From NCBI GenBank assembly GCA_963739135.1, contig CAVTZG010000008.1, positions 496,001-560,000 of the forward strand: a stretch of 64,000 bases of DNA, given 5' to 3'. A program made the translations under genes and the position numbers. The notes under the pieces were generated by a model. It saw only the letters and a list, made by a program, of their open reading frames with translations. It was not told the DNA's origin and did not search any database. Source of the DNA: Palsa-504 sp963739135. Its GTDB lineage: Bacteria; Actinomycetota; Actinomycetes; Streptosporangiales; Streptosporangiaceae. Positions within the stretch are counted from its first letter, which is position 1, and the number at the start of each line of letters is the position of its first letter. Shown here one piece after another: positions 1 through 9,603 of the stretch.

Positions 1-1
1 C

Positions 2-1006
2 GGCCCGGGTCCGCAAAACGGCGTGGGACACATCCAGCTCGACCTGATGAACGTCGACTCGCTGGCCGCGAGCGTGGACGTAAGCATCCTCACCGACGCC
101 GGTCACGTCCAGGCGGGCAATAACACCGGGATCACGGTCCCCCCGCACCAGACGGTCACCGAGTCGCTCTCGTCGGCGGCCGCGGGATCGAGCGTGGTAG
201 CCATCGAGGTGCACACCACGATCGGCCGGGTGGCCGCCGACGTCTCGGAGACCTCGTCTGGCGGCGGCAGCGTAAGCTGGCTGCCGAGTTCGGCTCAGCC
301 GTCGACCCAGCTGGTCATACCCGGCATCCCGCCGTCCGGCAGCGCCGCCAGCCTGTACGTCGTGGTCCCCGGCGACACCAATGCCCGGATCAACGTGCTC
401 GCCTTCACCCAGCAGGGCCGTTACCATCCGTTCGGCACACAGACGATCGACCTGCCCGGCGACTCGGCCTCCTACGTGGCGCTCACCCCGCTGGGCGGCT
501 CCTCGGCGGCACTCGAGCTGACCGCGAACGTGCCGGTGACCGCGGCGGTCCTGGTGCCCGGCAGCGGCCTGGGCGTCTTCACCGCGGCCACCACGCCCAT
601 CAGCGAGCAAGCGGTCATCGCCGGGAACACCACCAGATCCGGCCTCGGCGCCACCGTCGTCCTGACCGCTCCGGCCGGCGCCGCCCGGGTCCGCCTGACC
701 GAGGTAGGCAGCCGGACCGGATCGAGCAGCGGCAGCGCCGCCGAACCAGCCGCGACCGCGAGTCAGGTCGTGGCGGTCCAGGCCGGGCACACGCTGACCG
801 TAACGGCCTCGCCCCCGAAGGGCGCCAAGGGCGCAACGCCGTTCGCCCTCGTGATCACCCCCCTGGCCGGATCGGGACCGGTCTACGCAGCCCGGGTGGA
901 GACTCAGGGCCAGAGCACCGCCGTCTCGATCATCCCGGCGGTCAGCGCCCTGACCACGATCACCCTTTCTCCGGTCCGCGATTCCTACAACGCAATATCC
1001 CCCTAA
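2..1006 (+). CDS. DUF5719 family secreted protein, 5'-truncated by the window edge
   Basis: The reading frame is already open at base 2 and ends at TAA 1004-1006, so the start lies outside the window. The visible ~334 residues are rich in Ser, Thr, Ala, Gly and Val, with repeated short beta-strand-like segments and no membrane segment, as expected for an extracytoplasmic beta-rich domain. The composition, and the position upstream of the DUF3499/manB cluster, match the actinobacterial DUF5719 family, which usually lies next to manB or whiB. No catalytic motif is visible and the biological role of the family is unknown. The N-terminal signal or anchor cannot be judged because it is missing. 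Confidence 0.7.
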   Translation, partial: GPGPQNGVGHIQLDLMNVDSLAASVDVSILTDAGHVQAGNNTGITVPPHQTVTESLSSAAAGSSVVAIEVHTTIGRVAADVSETSSGGGSVSWLPSSAQPSTQLVIPGIPPSGSAASLYVVVPGDTNARINVLAFTQQGRYHPFGTQTIDLPGDSASYVALTPLGGSSAALELTANVPVTAAVLVPGSGLGVFTAATTPISEQAVIAGNTTRSGLGATVVLTAPAGAARVRLTEVGSRTGSSSGSAAEPAATASQVVAVQAGHTLTVTASPPKGAKGATPFALVITPLAGSGPVYAARVETQGQSTAVSIIPAVSALTTITLSPVRDSYNAISP

Positions 1007-1490
1007 TTAATTAGGCCGAACGGGCCAGCGTCTCCGATTCCCCCTACCGCAGGCGAGACCTCCATTCCGGATTTGACCGGCAATGTCAGCCGCGAGACAG
1101 TACGCTCCCCTGAACAGCACAAACGTCAGCTTCTACCCGACAAATAGCGCATAGCCGGGCATATGATACCGGTGTCTTCATATACCGAAAAATAACCCGA
1201 AACCCAGACATAGAATAATTCCTTATGAAATCAGGTAGCGCTATGTGAATTCCTTTCACTAAATTGATCCCCTGATCTGGACACTGGCGTTTTGCGTGAC
1301 TAGCGTGGCCGGAATGGAGGGGTGGTACGCGCCATTCCTGAAGGTGCTGTTGTACACCTGCGGGGCGGTGCTCGGCGGTCGGGGCCCTGGCCCGACGCGG
1401 GCCGTCACCGGCCCGATCGCAGGACTGGACCCGCGGCCACACCCGGACCCGCGGCCGCGGCCGCGGCCGGGCCCGCGCCGTGCGGGCTGC
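1007..1490. other. Intergenic stretch with an AT-rich core and a GCGGCC simple repeat
   Basis: Between the two convergent genes no supportable gene was found. Bases about 1136-1290 are much richer in A+T than anything around them. Bases 1451-1470 are a palindromic run of GCGGCC units that could fold as a terminator-like hairpin for the SDR gene read from the other side. The 19-bp sequence at 1008-1026 recurs exactly at 52381. The open frames here (for example 1086-1442 on the minus strand) have no recognisable protein content. Confidence 0.5.
1008..1026 (+). repeat. 19-bp intergenic repeat, copy 1
   Basis: The sequence TAATTAGGCCGAACGGGCC lies directly after the DUF5719 stop codon. It is identical to 52381-52399, upstream of mrp. 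Its 13-bp core GGCCGAACGGGCC also occurs inverted at 8051-8063 in the ahcY leader. The core is an interrupted dyad (GGCC, five bases, GGCC). Function is unknown. Confidence 0.6.
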
Positions 1491-2261
1491 TCAGCGCGCG
1501 GCCCAGATCCCGCCGTCGACCGGGATCACAGCGCCGGTCACGTACGCCGCACCGCGCCCGCTGAGGTACACGGCCACGCCCGCCATGTCGTCCGGGCGGC
1601 CGACGCGGCCGAGCGGCGAGGCCGCAGCGATCTCCTCGCCGTGCGCGGCGAGGGTGGCCGCCATCATCTTGGATTCGAACGGGCCCGGCGCCACCGCGTT
1701 CACCGTGATGTGCCGAGGTCCCAGCTCGCGCGCGAGCACCCGGGTCAGCTGGTGCAGCCCGGCCTTGCTGGCCGCGTACGAGTAGTTGTGCACGTCCGGC
1801 ACGCGGAGCGCGTCGATGCTGCCCACGTTGATGACCCGCGCCGGATCATCAAAAGTGCCGGCCGCCTCCAGCAGCGGCAGGAACGCCCGGGTGAGGAAGA
1901 ACGGCGCCTTCAGGTTCAGGTCCAGGACCTTGTCCCAGCCCGACGCGGGAAAGTCGGCCAGGTCCGCGCCCCAGGCGGCGCCGGCGTTATTGACCAGGAT
2001 GTGGATGCGCTCCTCGGCCAGGCCGACCTCCGCAGCCAGCCGGAGGCATTCCGACTCCTGCGACAGGTCCGCCGGCACCGGCACGGCCCGCCCGAAGGCG
2101 GACAGCTCGGCCACGGCGGCGTCCCCGGCGTCGGCCTTGCGCGAGCTGACGTACACCGTGGCCGCCCCGGCCTGCAGCAGGCCCCTGGCCATCATCAGGC
2201 CGATGCCGCGCGTCCCGCCGGTGACCACGGCCACCTTGCCGGTCAGGTCGAACAGGTCCAC
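1491..2261 (-). CDS. SDR family NAD(P)-dependent oxidoreductase
   Basis: A 256-residue classical short-chain dehydrogenase/reductase. The Rossmann nucleotide site TGGTRGIG lies near residues 12-19, NNAG near 90, the catalytic Ser region NVGSID near 142, and the catalytic YAASK motif near 155-160. A typical SDR C-terminus ending in PVDGG follows. The GTG start at 2261 is chosen because GGAGG lies a few bases upstream and the protein then begins just before the first beta strand; the frame is open for another 42 codons without family similarity. The substrate cannot be predicted; members of this group often act on 3-oxoacyl or sugar alcohol substrates. It is followed on the same strand, 31 bases upstream, by the zincin-like gene. 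Confidence 0.9.
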   Translation of the reverse strand: MDLFDLTGKVAVVTGGTRGIGLMMARGLLQAGAATVYVSSRKADAGDAAVAELSAFGRAVPVPADLSQESECLRLAAEVGLAEERIHILVNNAGAAWGADLADFPASGWDKVLDLNLKAPFFLTRAFLPLLEAAGTFDDPARVINVGSIDALRVPDVHNYSYAASKAGLHQLTRVLARELGPRHITVNAVAPGPFESKMMAATLAAHGEEIAAASPLGRVGRPDDMAGVAVYLSGRGAAYVTGAVIPVDGGIWAAR

Positions 2262-2292
2262 GGAGCGCCTCCGAATCCACGTAAGAAAGCGA

Positions 2293-2730
2293 TCAGTCGA
2301 GATCGCCGTAGCCCGGATCGATGATCTCGGGGTCGACGCCCAGGATCTCAGCGAACTCCTCGACCACCACGTCGAACACGAGCTCACTCAGCTCGTCCTC
2401 ATCGTCGGCCCGAGCCATCAACGGCCTGCGGAACAGAACAATCCTCGGTCCAGTGGCCGGGTTCGCCGGATCGCTGGTGTCCGGCGAACCGCGGACGATG
2501 CGGGCCAGCGGGATGCCGTCATCGCCGATGATGTCCAAGTCGGGTACTTCCTGGACGGCGAATTCCACATCGGACAGCTCGGTCTCCCAGCGCGACTCCA
2601 GCCGCGCCACGGCTTCGAGCACGATGTCGTCGAACTGCTGTGACCGGCTGCGGTACAGCGGAACACCAGGCGGGACCAGCCGGCCGCGCAGCCCGCGTCC
2701 GTGCCGGTCACGCCGCCGCGGCCGAGACAC
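2293..2730 (-). CDS. Zincin-like 'metallopeptidase family' protein lacking the HExxH motif
   Basis: About 145 residues from the GTG at 2730, beginning with a basic segment (RRRDRHGRGLRG) and then a compact alpha/beta domain. The product resembles the actinobacterial metallopeptidase-like protein encoded beside DUF3499. The helix that should carry HExxH reads VFDVVVEEFAEIL (residues 118-130): the first His is Phe119, the Glu is Asp120 and the second His is Val123. Zinc-dependent proteolysis is therefore not expected. From memory, relatives already have only a partial motif at this place. An in-frame GTG at 2775, with a TATACG box about 10 bases upstream, is an alternative start on a nearly leaderless transcript. 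It is divergent from DUF3499. Confidence 0.75.
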   Translation of the reverse strand: MSRPRRRDRHGRGLRGRLVPPGVPLYRSRSQQFDDIVLEAVARLESRWETELSDVEFAVQEVPDLDIIGDDGIPLARIVRGSPDTSDPANPATGPRIVLFRRPLMARADDEDELSELVFDVVVEEFAEILGVDPEIIDPGYGDLD

Positions 2731-2960
2731 TCCAGGAACCGAACCTGGTCTCGAACCGTCTTCGCCGGTCTGCACAGTTACCGAGCGTATAGGATCGCAC
2801 CCCAGGTCGGCGCACCCATGCCGACACCGGGCAAGCCGCGCATAGCACGACACGATTACTGCTCCGGCGCGGGGTGATGGCGTTACCGTCCGCGGACAGA
2901 TACCGTCACCGTTATATCTGACGCCGTCCCGAGGCTCTGCGGCACAGCCTCCAGGGTGAT

Positions 2961-3338
2961 GTGAGCGAGGTGGGCTGGGTGAGTTCTCGTTGCTGCTCGC
3001 GCACCGCATGCAAGCATCCTCCGGTCTACACGCTGACCTACGTGTACCGCGACTCGACGGCGGTCCTCGGCCCGCTGGCCGCGTACGTGGAGCCGCACTG
3101 CTACGACCTGTGCGAGAAGCACGCCGCCCGGCTGACCGCGCCGCGAGGCTGGGACGTGGTCCGGCTGCCCATGGACCCGGACTCCGAACGCGCCGATGAC
3201 CTGGAGGCCCTCGCCAACGCGGTGATGGAGGTCCCCGCGCGGGTGCGGCCGGAAGCCGAGCCCGTCGGCCAGGGCGTCGAGGTCGGCCGCCGCGGCCACC
3301 TCCGGGTGCTGCGCTCGGGGCCCCCGCAGGACAGATAG
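2961..3338 (+). CDS. DUF3499 family protein
   Basis: A 125-residue actinobacterial protein of unknown function. The N-terminus carries paired cysteines (CCSRTAC near residues 11-17) and, about 30 residues later, CYDLC. Together they look like a four-cysteine zinc-ribbon-type site. The conserved core between them (DSTAVLGPLAAYVEPH) is typical of the family. The start is uncertain: ATG 2961 is used, but GTG 2979, immediately before the first cysteine pair and with a GAGGTGGG sequence upstream, also fits. It lies just ahead of manB on the same strand, an arrangement conserved in Actinomycetes. Confidence 0.85.
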   Translation: MSEVGWVSSRCCSRTACKHPPVYTLTYVYRDSTAVLGPLAAYVEPHCYDLCEKHAARLTAPRGWDVVRLPMDPDSERADDLEALANAVMEVPARVRPEAEPVGQGVEVGRRGHLRVLRSGPPQDR

Positions 3339-3415
3339 GCTCGGCAGTGCCGTCGGCTGGGACCGCCCAGCCAGGTCAGCGGCACCGGGTTTTGTCACGG
3401 GAGGCGTGTCCGGCA

Positions 3416-4807
3416 GTGGGTGATCTCACTAGCATCGTCAAGGCCTACGACATCAGGGGCGTCGTCCCCGACCAGTTCGACGAGGGCGTAGCCGAAGCCA
3501 TCGGCGCCGCGTTCGCCGCGGTGACCGGGGCCAAGACGATCCTGACCGTGCACGACATGCGCGCCACCTCCGACCGCCTGGCCGATGCGTTCGGCCGCGG
3601 CGCCGCCGCCCAGGGCGCCGACGTGCTGGCCGCGGGCCTCGGCTCGACCGACATGCTCTACTACGGCAGCGGCGACCGCGGCATCCCGGGCGCGATGATC
3701 ACCGCCAGCCACAACCCGCCCGAGTACAACGGCATCAAGCTCTGCCGGGCGGGGGCTAAGCCGGTCGGCATCGAGACTGGCCTGGCTGATATTAAAGATT
3801 TGGCCGAACGGTCCATCGTGCCCGCCTCCGCCCCCGGCCACGTCTCCCGGCTGGACCTGCTCCCTGGCTACGCCGACTACGTCCGGAAGCTGGTCGACAT
3901 CTCGGCCATCAGGCCGCTGACCGTGGCGGTGGACGCCGGCAACGGGATGGCGGGATACACGGTGCCGAAGGTGTTCGAGGGCCTGCCGATCACGCTGATC
4001 CCGCTCTATTTCGAGCTCGACGGCACGTTCCCCAACCACGAGGCCAATCCCATCGAGCCGGAGAACCTGCGTGACCTGCAGCGGGCCGTGACCGAACATC
4101 ACGCCGACATCGGGCTGGCCTTCGACGGCGACGCCGACCGGTGCTTCGTGGTCGACGAGCGCGGCCAGGTCGTCTCGCCCTCGGTGCTGACCGCGCTGAT
4201 CGCCAGCCGCGAACTGGCCCGCGAGCCCGGCGCGATGGTGATCCACAACCTGATCACCTCCCGTGCCGTCCCGCAGATCATCACCGAACGCGGCGGCATC
4301 CCGGTCCGCACCCGGGTCGGCCACTCGTTCATCAAGGCCAAGATGGCCGAGACCGGCGCGGTATTCGGCGGTGAGCACTCGGGGCACTTCTACTTCAGGG
4401 ACTTCTGGTTCGCCGACTCCGGCATGCTCGCCGCGCTGCACACCCTGGCCGCCCTGGGCGGCCAGCCCCGGCCGCTGTCACAGCTGCTGGCCGAATACTC
4501 CCGCTATCACGCCAGCGGAGAGATCAACTCCCGCGTCACCGACCAGGCCGAGGCGACCGCGCAGGTCAAGGAGGCCTTCGCGGCCCGGCCCGGGGTGAGC
4601 ACCGACGAGCTCGACGGGCTCACGGTCGCCACCAGCGGCTGGTGGTTCAACCTGCGGCCGTCCAACACCGAGCCGCTGCTGCGGCTGAACGTCGAGGCCG
4701 ACACCGAGGCCGCCATGGCCGCCCTCCGCGACGAGGTGCTCGGCCTGGTCCGTGCTGGTCTGGTCCGGCCCGCCGCCACAGGCGGCCAAGCAAGTAAGGA
4801 CATCTGA
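3416..4807 (+). CDS. manB: Phosphomannomutase/phosphoglucomutase
   Basis: A 463-residue alpha-D-phosphohexomutase that interconverts hexose 6- and 1-phosphates, supplying mannose-1-phosphate for GDP-mannose and cell-envelope glycans. All four family loops are visible: phosphoserine loop TASHNPP with Ser98, metal loop DGDADR at 237-242, sugar loop GGEHSGH near 318-324, and phosphate loop RPSNTEP near 415. The GTG at 3416 is preferred because GGGAGG lies 11 bases upstream and the protein then starts just before the family's first domain. The stop codon overlaps the Trm112 start by one base (TGATG), indicating translational coupling. Confidence 0.95.
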   Translation: MGDLTSIVKAYDIRGVVPDQFDEGVAEAIGAAFAAVTGAKTILTVHDMRATSDRLADAFGRGAAAQGADVLAAGLGSTDMLYYGSGDRGIPGAMITASHNPPEYNGIKLCRAGAKPVGIETGLADIKDLAERSIVPASAPGHVSRLDLLPGYADYVRKLVDISAIRPLTVAVDAGNGMAGYTVPKVFEGLPITLIPLYFELDGTFPNHEANPIEPENLRDLQRAVTEHHADIGLAFDGDADRCFVVDERGQVVSPSVLTALIASRELAREPGAMVIHNLITSRAVPQIITERGGIPVRTRVGHSFIKAKMAETGAVFGGEHSGHFYFRDFWFADSGMLAALHTLAALGGQPRPLSQLLAEYSRYHASGEINSRVTDQAEATAQVKEAFAARPGVSTDELDGLTVATSGWWFNLRPSNTEPLLRLNVEADTEAAMAALRDEVLGLVRAGLVRPAATGGQASKDI

Positions 4808-4992
4808 TGCTCATAGAAAGCTGGCTCCTGGACATCCTGGCCTGCCCGGAATGCCATGCGCCGTTGCGGGCCGACGAGGCCGCCAGCGAGCTGGTCTGCA
4901 CCAGCGACACCTGCGGCCTGGCCTACCCGGTCCGCGACGACATCCCGGTGCTGCTCGTCGAAGAGGCCAGGCGCCCCGGCGAGCATGCATGA
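4807..4992 (+). CDS. Trm112 family zinc-ribbon protein
   Basis: A 61-residue protein with CPEC near residues 13-16 and two further cysteines near 31 and 36 (C4 zinc ribbon), followed by YPVRDDIPVLL, the hallmark ending of the Trm112/YcaR family. Eukaryotic Trm112 activates methyltransferases; the partner in bacteria is generally unknown. It is squeezed between manB (1-bp overlap) and the SIS protein (ATGA overlap), so the three are almost certainly one polycistronic unit. This order is conserved in actinobacteria. Confidence 0.92.
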   Translation: MLIESWLLDILACPECHAPLRADEAASELVCTSDTCGLAYPVRDDIPVLLVEEARRPGEHA

Positions 4993-6239
4993 GTAACGGC
5001 CTGGACGACTGGGGCGGCTCCGAGTTCGTCCTGGCCGCCGACCGGCTCGACACGCTCGACGTGATCGAGGCGTCCGATCCCGGCGACGTGCTCCGCCAGG
5101 TGGCCTCGGCGGCGGCCCAGGTACGGACCGCGCTGCTGTCCTGCCAGGAGACCGACCTGTCGGCCTTCACGCCGGACGCCCGGCCGCGGGCCATCGTGGT
5201 GGCCGGCATGGGCGGTTCGGGCCTGGCCGGCGAGGTGCTCGACGCCGTGCTCGGACCGACCTGCCCGGTCCAGGTCGTGATCGCGCAGTCCGAACGGCTG
5301 CCCGGCTGGGTCGGCGCGGCCGACGCGGTGTTCGCGGTGTCGGCCTCGGGCCAGACCGCCGAGACGCTCGCCATGGCCACCGAGGCGGCCCGTCGCGGCT
5401 GCCGTCTGGCCTGCGTCGGGGCCAAGGATTCCCCCCTGCAGCGCATCGCCGAGCAGGCCCGGGCCCCGTTCATCCCGCTCACCCCGGCTGGCCTGCCCAG
5501 GTCGACGCTGTGGGGGCTGGCCATCCCGCTGCTGGTCATCGCCGAGCGCCTGGGCGTGGCCCGGATCACCCCTGACGTCTACGAGCTGACCGCCAACCGG
5601 CTCGAAGAGGTGTCCCACCAGTGCCGCCCCGCCAGCGAGTCGTTCGTCAACCCGGGTAAGTCGCTGGCCCTGGACGTGCTGGGCACGCTGCCGGTCCTGT
5701 GGGGGACCTCGGTGCTGAGCGGGGTGGCCGCGCACCGGTTCGCCAGCCAGCTCAGCGAGAACGCCAAGTACCCGGCGATGACCGGCGTGCTGCCGGAGGC
5801 GGCCTACCGCCAGATCGCGACCTTCGACGGGCCGTTCACCCCCAGCGAGCGGTCCTCGGCGCCCGCCTCCGAGGTGGTCGAGGAACCCCGGCTGCCCGGG
5901 ACGGGCGACGAGCTGACCGGCATCCCGGACCTGTCCTCCTGGGAGTACGAGGACCCGCAGTCACCTGCGGCCCGTGGCTTCACGCCGCTGCGGCTGGTGC
6001 TGATCGCCGACCCGGAGGAGGACCAGCGCACCGCGGCCCGGCGGGCGGCGATCACCGAGCTGGCCGGCCAGCGCGGCATCGGGCTGTCCGAGCTGGCCAT
6101 GGACGGCGAGCATCCGCTGGTACGGCTGGCGGGCGTCATCCAGCTGGCCGACTACGCCAGCGTCTACCTGGCCATCGCCTCCGGCATCGATCCGGGCCAG
6201 AGCGCCGCGGCCGCCGACCTTCAGGCCCGGATCGAGTAA
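4989..6239 (+). CDS. SIS-domain phosphosugar isomerase (phosphomannose/phosphoglucose isomerase type)
   Basis: 416 residues with a SIS fold: GMGGSGLAGE near 75-84 and the second sugar-phosphate site VSASGQTAET near 117-126. The C-terminal half resembles the bifunctional phosphoglucose/phosphomannose isomerase C-terminal domain, including SQLSENAKYPA. It probably converts fructose-6-phosphate to mannose-6-phosphate, feeding ManB. The start overlaps the Trm112 stop (ATGA at 4989-4992). No start further upstream in the longer open frame is needed. Confidence 0.85.
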   Translation: MSNGLDDWGGSEFVLAADRLDTLDVIEASDPGDVLRQVASAAAQVRTALLSCQETDLSAFTPDARPRAIVVAGMGGSGLAGEVLDAVLGPTCPVQVVIAQSERLPGWVGAADAVFAVSASGQTAETLAMATEAARRGCRLACVGAKDSPLQRIAEQARAPFIPLTPAGLPRSTLWGLAIPLLVIAERLGVARITPDVYELTANRLEEVSHQCRPASESFVNPGKSLALDVLGTLPVLWGTSVLSGVAAHRFASQLSENAKYPAMTGVLPEAAYRQIATFDGPFTPSERSSAPASEVVEEPRLPGTGDELTGIPDLSSWEYEDPQSPAARGFTPLRLVLIADPEEDQRTAARRAAITELAGQRGIGLSELAMDGEHPLVRLAGVIQLADYASVYLAIASGIDPGQSAAAADLQARIE

Positions 6240-6244
6240 CTCCG

Positions 6245-7372
6245 GTGCGGGTTTCGTGGCGCGAGCTGAGGGCGGTGTTGGCCGCCCTCGCCGCCAATCT
6301 GGGCATCGCGATCACGAAGTTCGTCGCCTTCCTGCTCACCGGGTCCGCGTCCATGCTGGCCGAGTCGGTGCACTCGGTCGCGGACACCGGCAACGAGCTG
6401 CTGCTGATCGTCGGCCACGGCCGGTCAAGCCGCCCGGCGTCCGAGGAGCACCCGTTCGGCTTCGGGCGCGAGCGCTACTTCTACGGCTTCGTGGTCTCGG
6501 TCATGCTGTTCACCGTGGGCGCGGCCTTCTCGGTCTACGACGGCATAAACAAGATCGTGAACCCGGAGCCGGTCCGCTCGCCCCTGGTGGCCCTCGCCGT
6601 CCTGCTCCTGTCCGCGGTGCTGGAGGGATTCTCGCTGCGCACCGGGATCCGGGAGGCCAACAAGGTCCGCGGCAGCCGTAACTGGGGCAGTTTCATCAGG
6701 CGCTCCAAGGCGCCCGAGCTGCCCGTGGTCCTGCTCGAGGACACGGCCGCCCTGATCGGCCTGCTGTTCGCGTTCGCCGGCGTGACGCTGGCCGCGCTGA
6801 CCGGCGACGGCCGCTGGGACGGCGCCGGCTCGCTGGCCATCGGCCTGCTGCTCGCCACTGCCGCCGCGATCCTGGCCGTGGAGATGAAGAGCCTGCTGAT
6901 CGGCGAGTCAGCCAGCGCCGAAGCCCAGCGGATGATCGTCGCCGCCCTTGAGGACGGCCCCCAGGCGGTCCGCGTCATCCACATGCGCACCGTCCACATC
7001 AGCCCCGACGCGCTCCTGGTCGCCGCCAAGATCGCCGTCCGCGAAAGCGACACCGGCGCCCAGGTCGCCGCGGCCATCAACGCCGCGGAAAAGCGGGTCC
7101 GCGCCGCCGTCCCCATCGCCCGGGTGATCTACCTGGAACCCGACATCTACCGTCCGTCCCAGGTCGACCAGGCCGACCCCTCCATCCGCAGCGTCCTCCG
7201 CAACCGCCCTCCCCGCCCCCCACGCCGCCCCCGCCCCGCTGCCCCCACCACCCCCAGCGACCCGCCCTCCTTAACCCCTGCCCACCCCTCACCAGCCCCA
7301 CCAGCCCCACCCGCCCCAGCATCGCGGTGGATTCCGGTTTCGCGGTTGAAACGCGGGACTATTGACCATTGA
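6245..7372 (+). CDS. Cation diffusion facilitator transporter with a proline-rich tail
   Basis: The first ~310 residues form a CDF-type metal/proton antiporter. Transmembrane segments begin near residue 10, with metal-site motifs AESVHSVADTGNE (about 35-47) and LLEDTAALIG, and a cytoplasmic C-terminal ferredoxin-like domain around residues 220-305. The GTG start at 6245 follows the isomerase stop by five bases, so it is probably in the same transcript. The last ~60 residues are an unusual Pro/Arg/Ala tail encoded by a C-rich tract (7200-7330). It is absent from typical CDF proteins and may result from runaway C-rich sequence. The substrate metal (Zn, Mn, Fe) cannot be told. Confidence 0.85.
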   Translation: MRVSWRELRAVLAALAANLGIAITKFVAFLLTGSASMLAESVHSVADTGNELLLIVGHGRSSRPASEEHPFGFGRERYFYGFVVSVMLFTVGAAFSVYDGINKIVNPEPVRSPLVALAVLLLSAVLEGFSLRTGIREANKVRGSRNWGSFIRRSKAPELPVVLLEDTAALIGLLFAFAGVTLAALTGDGRWDGAGSLAIGLLLATAAAILAVEMKSLLIGESASAEAQRMIVAALEDGPQAVRVIHMRTVHISPDALLVAAKIAVRESDTGAQVAAAINAAEKRVRAAVPIARVIYLEPDIYRPSQVDQADPSIRSVLRNRPPRPPRRPRPAAPTTPSDPPSLTPAHPSPAPPAPPAPASRWIPVSRLKRGTIDH

Positions 7373-7556
7373 CCCCCGAATCAACCGCAGAACCCGAATC
7401 AACCGCAGAAACCCGGTGCTCCAGGGGCAGCAGGGCTAACCGTGGCCGATGTGACTCAGGGAAAGCCGACCCGGCCGCAGCCCTTCAGCCGTCAGCTGCC
7501 TGCCCGCGCATCTTCAGCCCCGCTCATCCGAAAGGTGCCGCGCTAGCCGCACCCGC

Positions 7557-7955
7557 TCAACCCCTCGACAGCAGGCGCAGGGCGCGTTCCTTCTCGAAGT
7601 CCAGGGCCCGGCCGGCCGGGGCGGGGACGCGGCCCAGCCGTCGGCCGAGATCGGCCACGGCCGCGCGCGCCGCAGGCTCGGCCAGCACCCGCAGACCGAA
7701 CGCCAGCGACGCCGGGCTGATGTCGAAACGCCGCTCCAGCTCCAGCGCGGCCGCCACCGCCTGCAGATCCGCCTCGCTGAACTGCCGGTGCGCCGCCCCC
7801 GCCGGCCCGCGCCCCGGCGCCCCTGCCCGCAAAGACCCGGTCCCCAGCAAAGCCGGAGCGCGATCCCGGACCACGGGCAGCAGCCCCAGTTCCTCGCGGT
7901 AGCGGAGCATGCGGGCCGAGATGCCGAGCCGCCGGGCGGCCGCCGAGATACGCAT
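7557..7955 (-). CDS. MerR-like transcriptional regulator
   Basis: 132 residues. The N-terminus is a MerR winged helix-turn-helix (ISAAARRLGISARMLRYREELGLLP, residues 3-27). The wing is interrupted by an extra ~25-residue Gly/Ala/Pro-rich segment before the conserved RQFSEADLQAV. A short helical region follows, with no metal-binding cysteines and no recognisable effector domain. It is divergent from ahcY, whose start is 130 bases away, so it may control that gene or itself. This is inference from position only. Confidence 0.75.
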   Translation of the reverse strand: MRISAAARRLGISARMLRYREELGLLPVVRDRAPALLGTGSLRAGAPGRGPAGAAHRQFSEADLQAVAAALELERRFDISPASLAFGLRVLAEPAARAAVADLGRRLGRVPAPAGRALDFEKERALRLLSRG

Positions 7956-8050
7956 AACGCCAATCTTAACAATTTCATGTCAAGAAACCCGCTCTAGCGG
8001 TGCGGCGACCGCCCAGGCTCCCGTAGGTTGGAGGCGGCAAGAGCCACCAC

Positions 8051-8063
8051 GGCCCGTTCGGCC
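8051..8063 (-). repeat. Inverted copy of the 13-bp GGCCGAACGGGCC core in the ahcY leader
   Basis: GGCCCGTTCGGCC lies 22 bases upstream of the ahcY start, between the MerR-like gene and ahcY. It is the reverse complement of the core of the intergenic repeat at 1014-1026 and 52387-52399. It could be an operator. A SAH riboswitch was looked for here and not recognised. Confidence 0.5.
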
Positions 8064-8084
8064 GAACAAATAAGGGGAGAATGC

Positions 8085-9530
<1,446 letters not shown>

Positions 9531-9603
9531 TCCACGTAGCGACGTCGCCGACCCCGGGCTGGCCGCGGCAGGCGACGTCCGGATCCGCTACGCCGAACGG
9601 GCC

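Noticed and set aside
1086..1442. Minus-strand 118-residue frame in the AT-rich gap
   Set aside because: No ribosome-binding site and no family similarity; the composition changes halfway, where the AT-rich stretch begins.
7956..8084. SAH or SAM riboswitch in front of ahcY
   Set aside because: The leader contains a GCCCAGGCTCC-like stretch, but the conserved core of the known SAH/SAM classes could not be matched.
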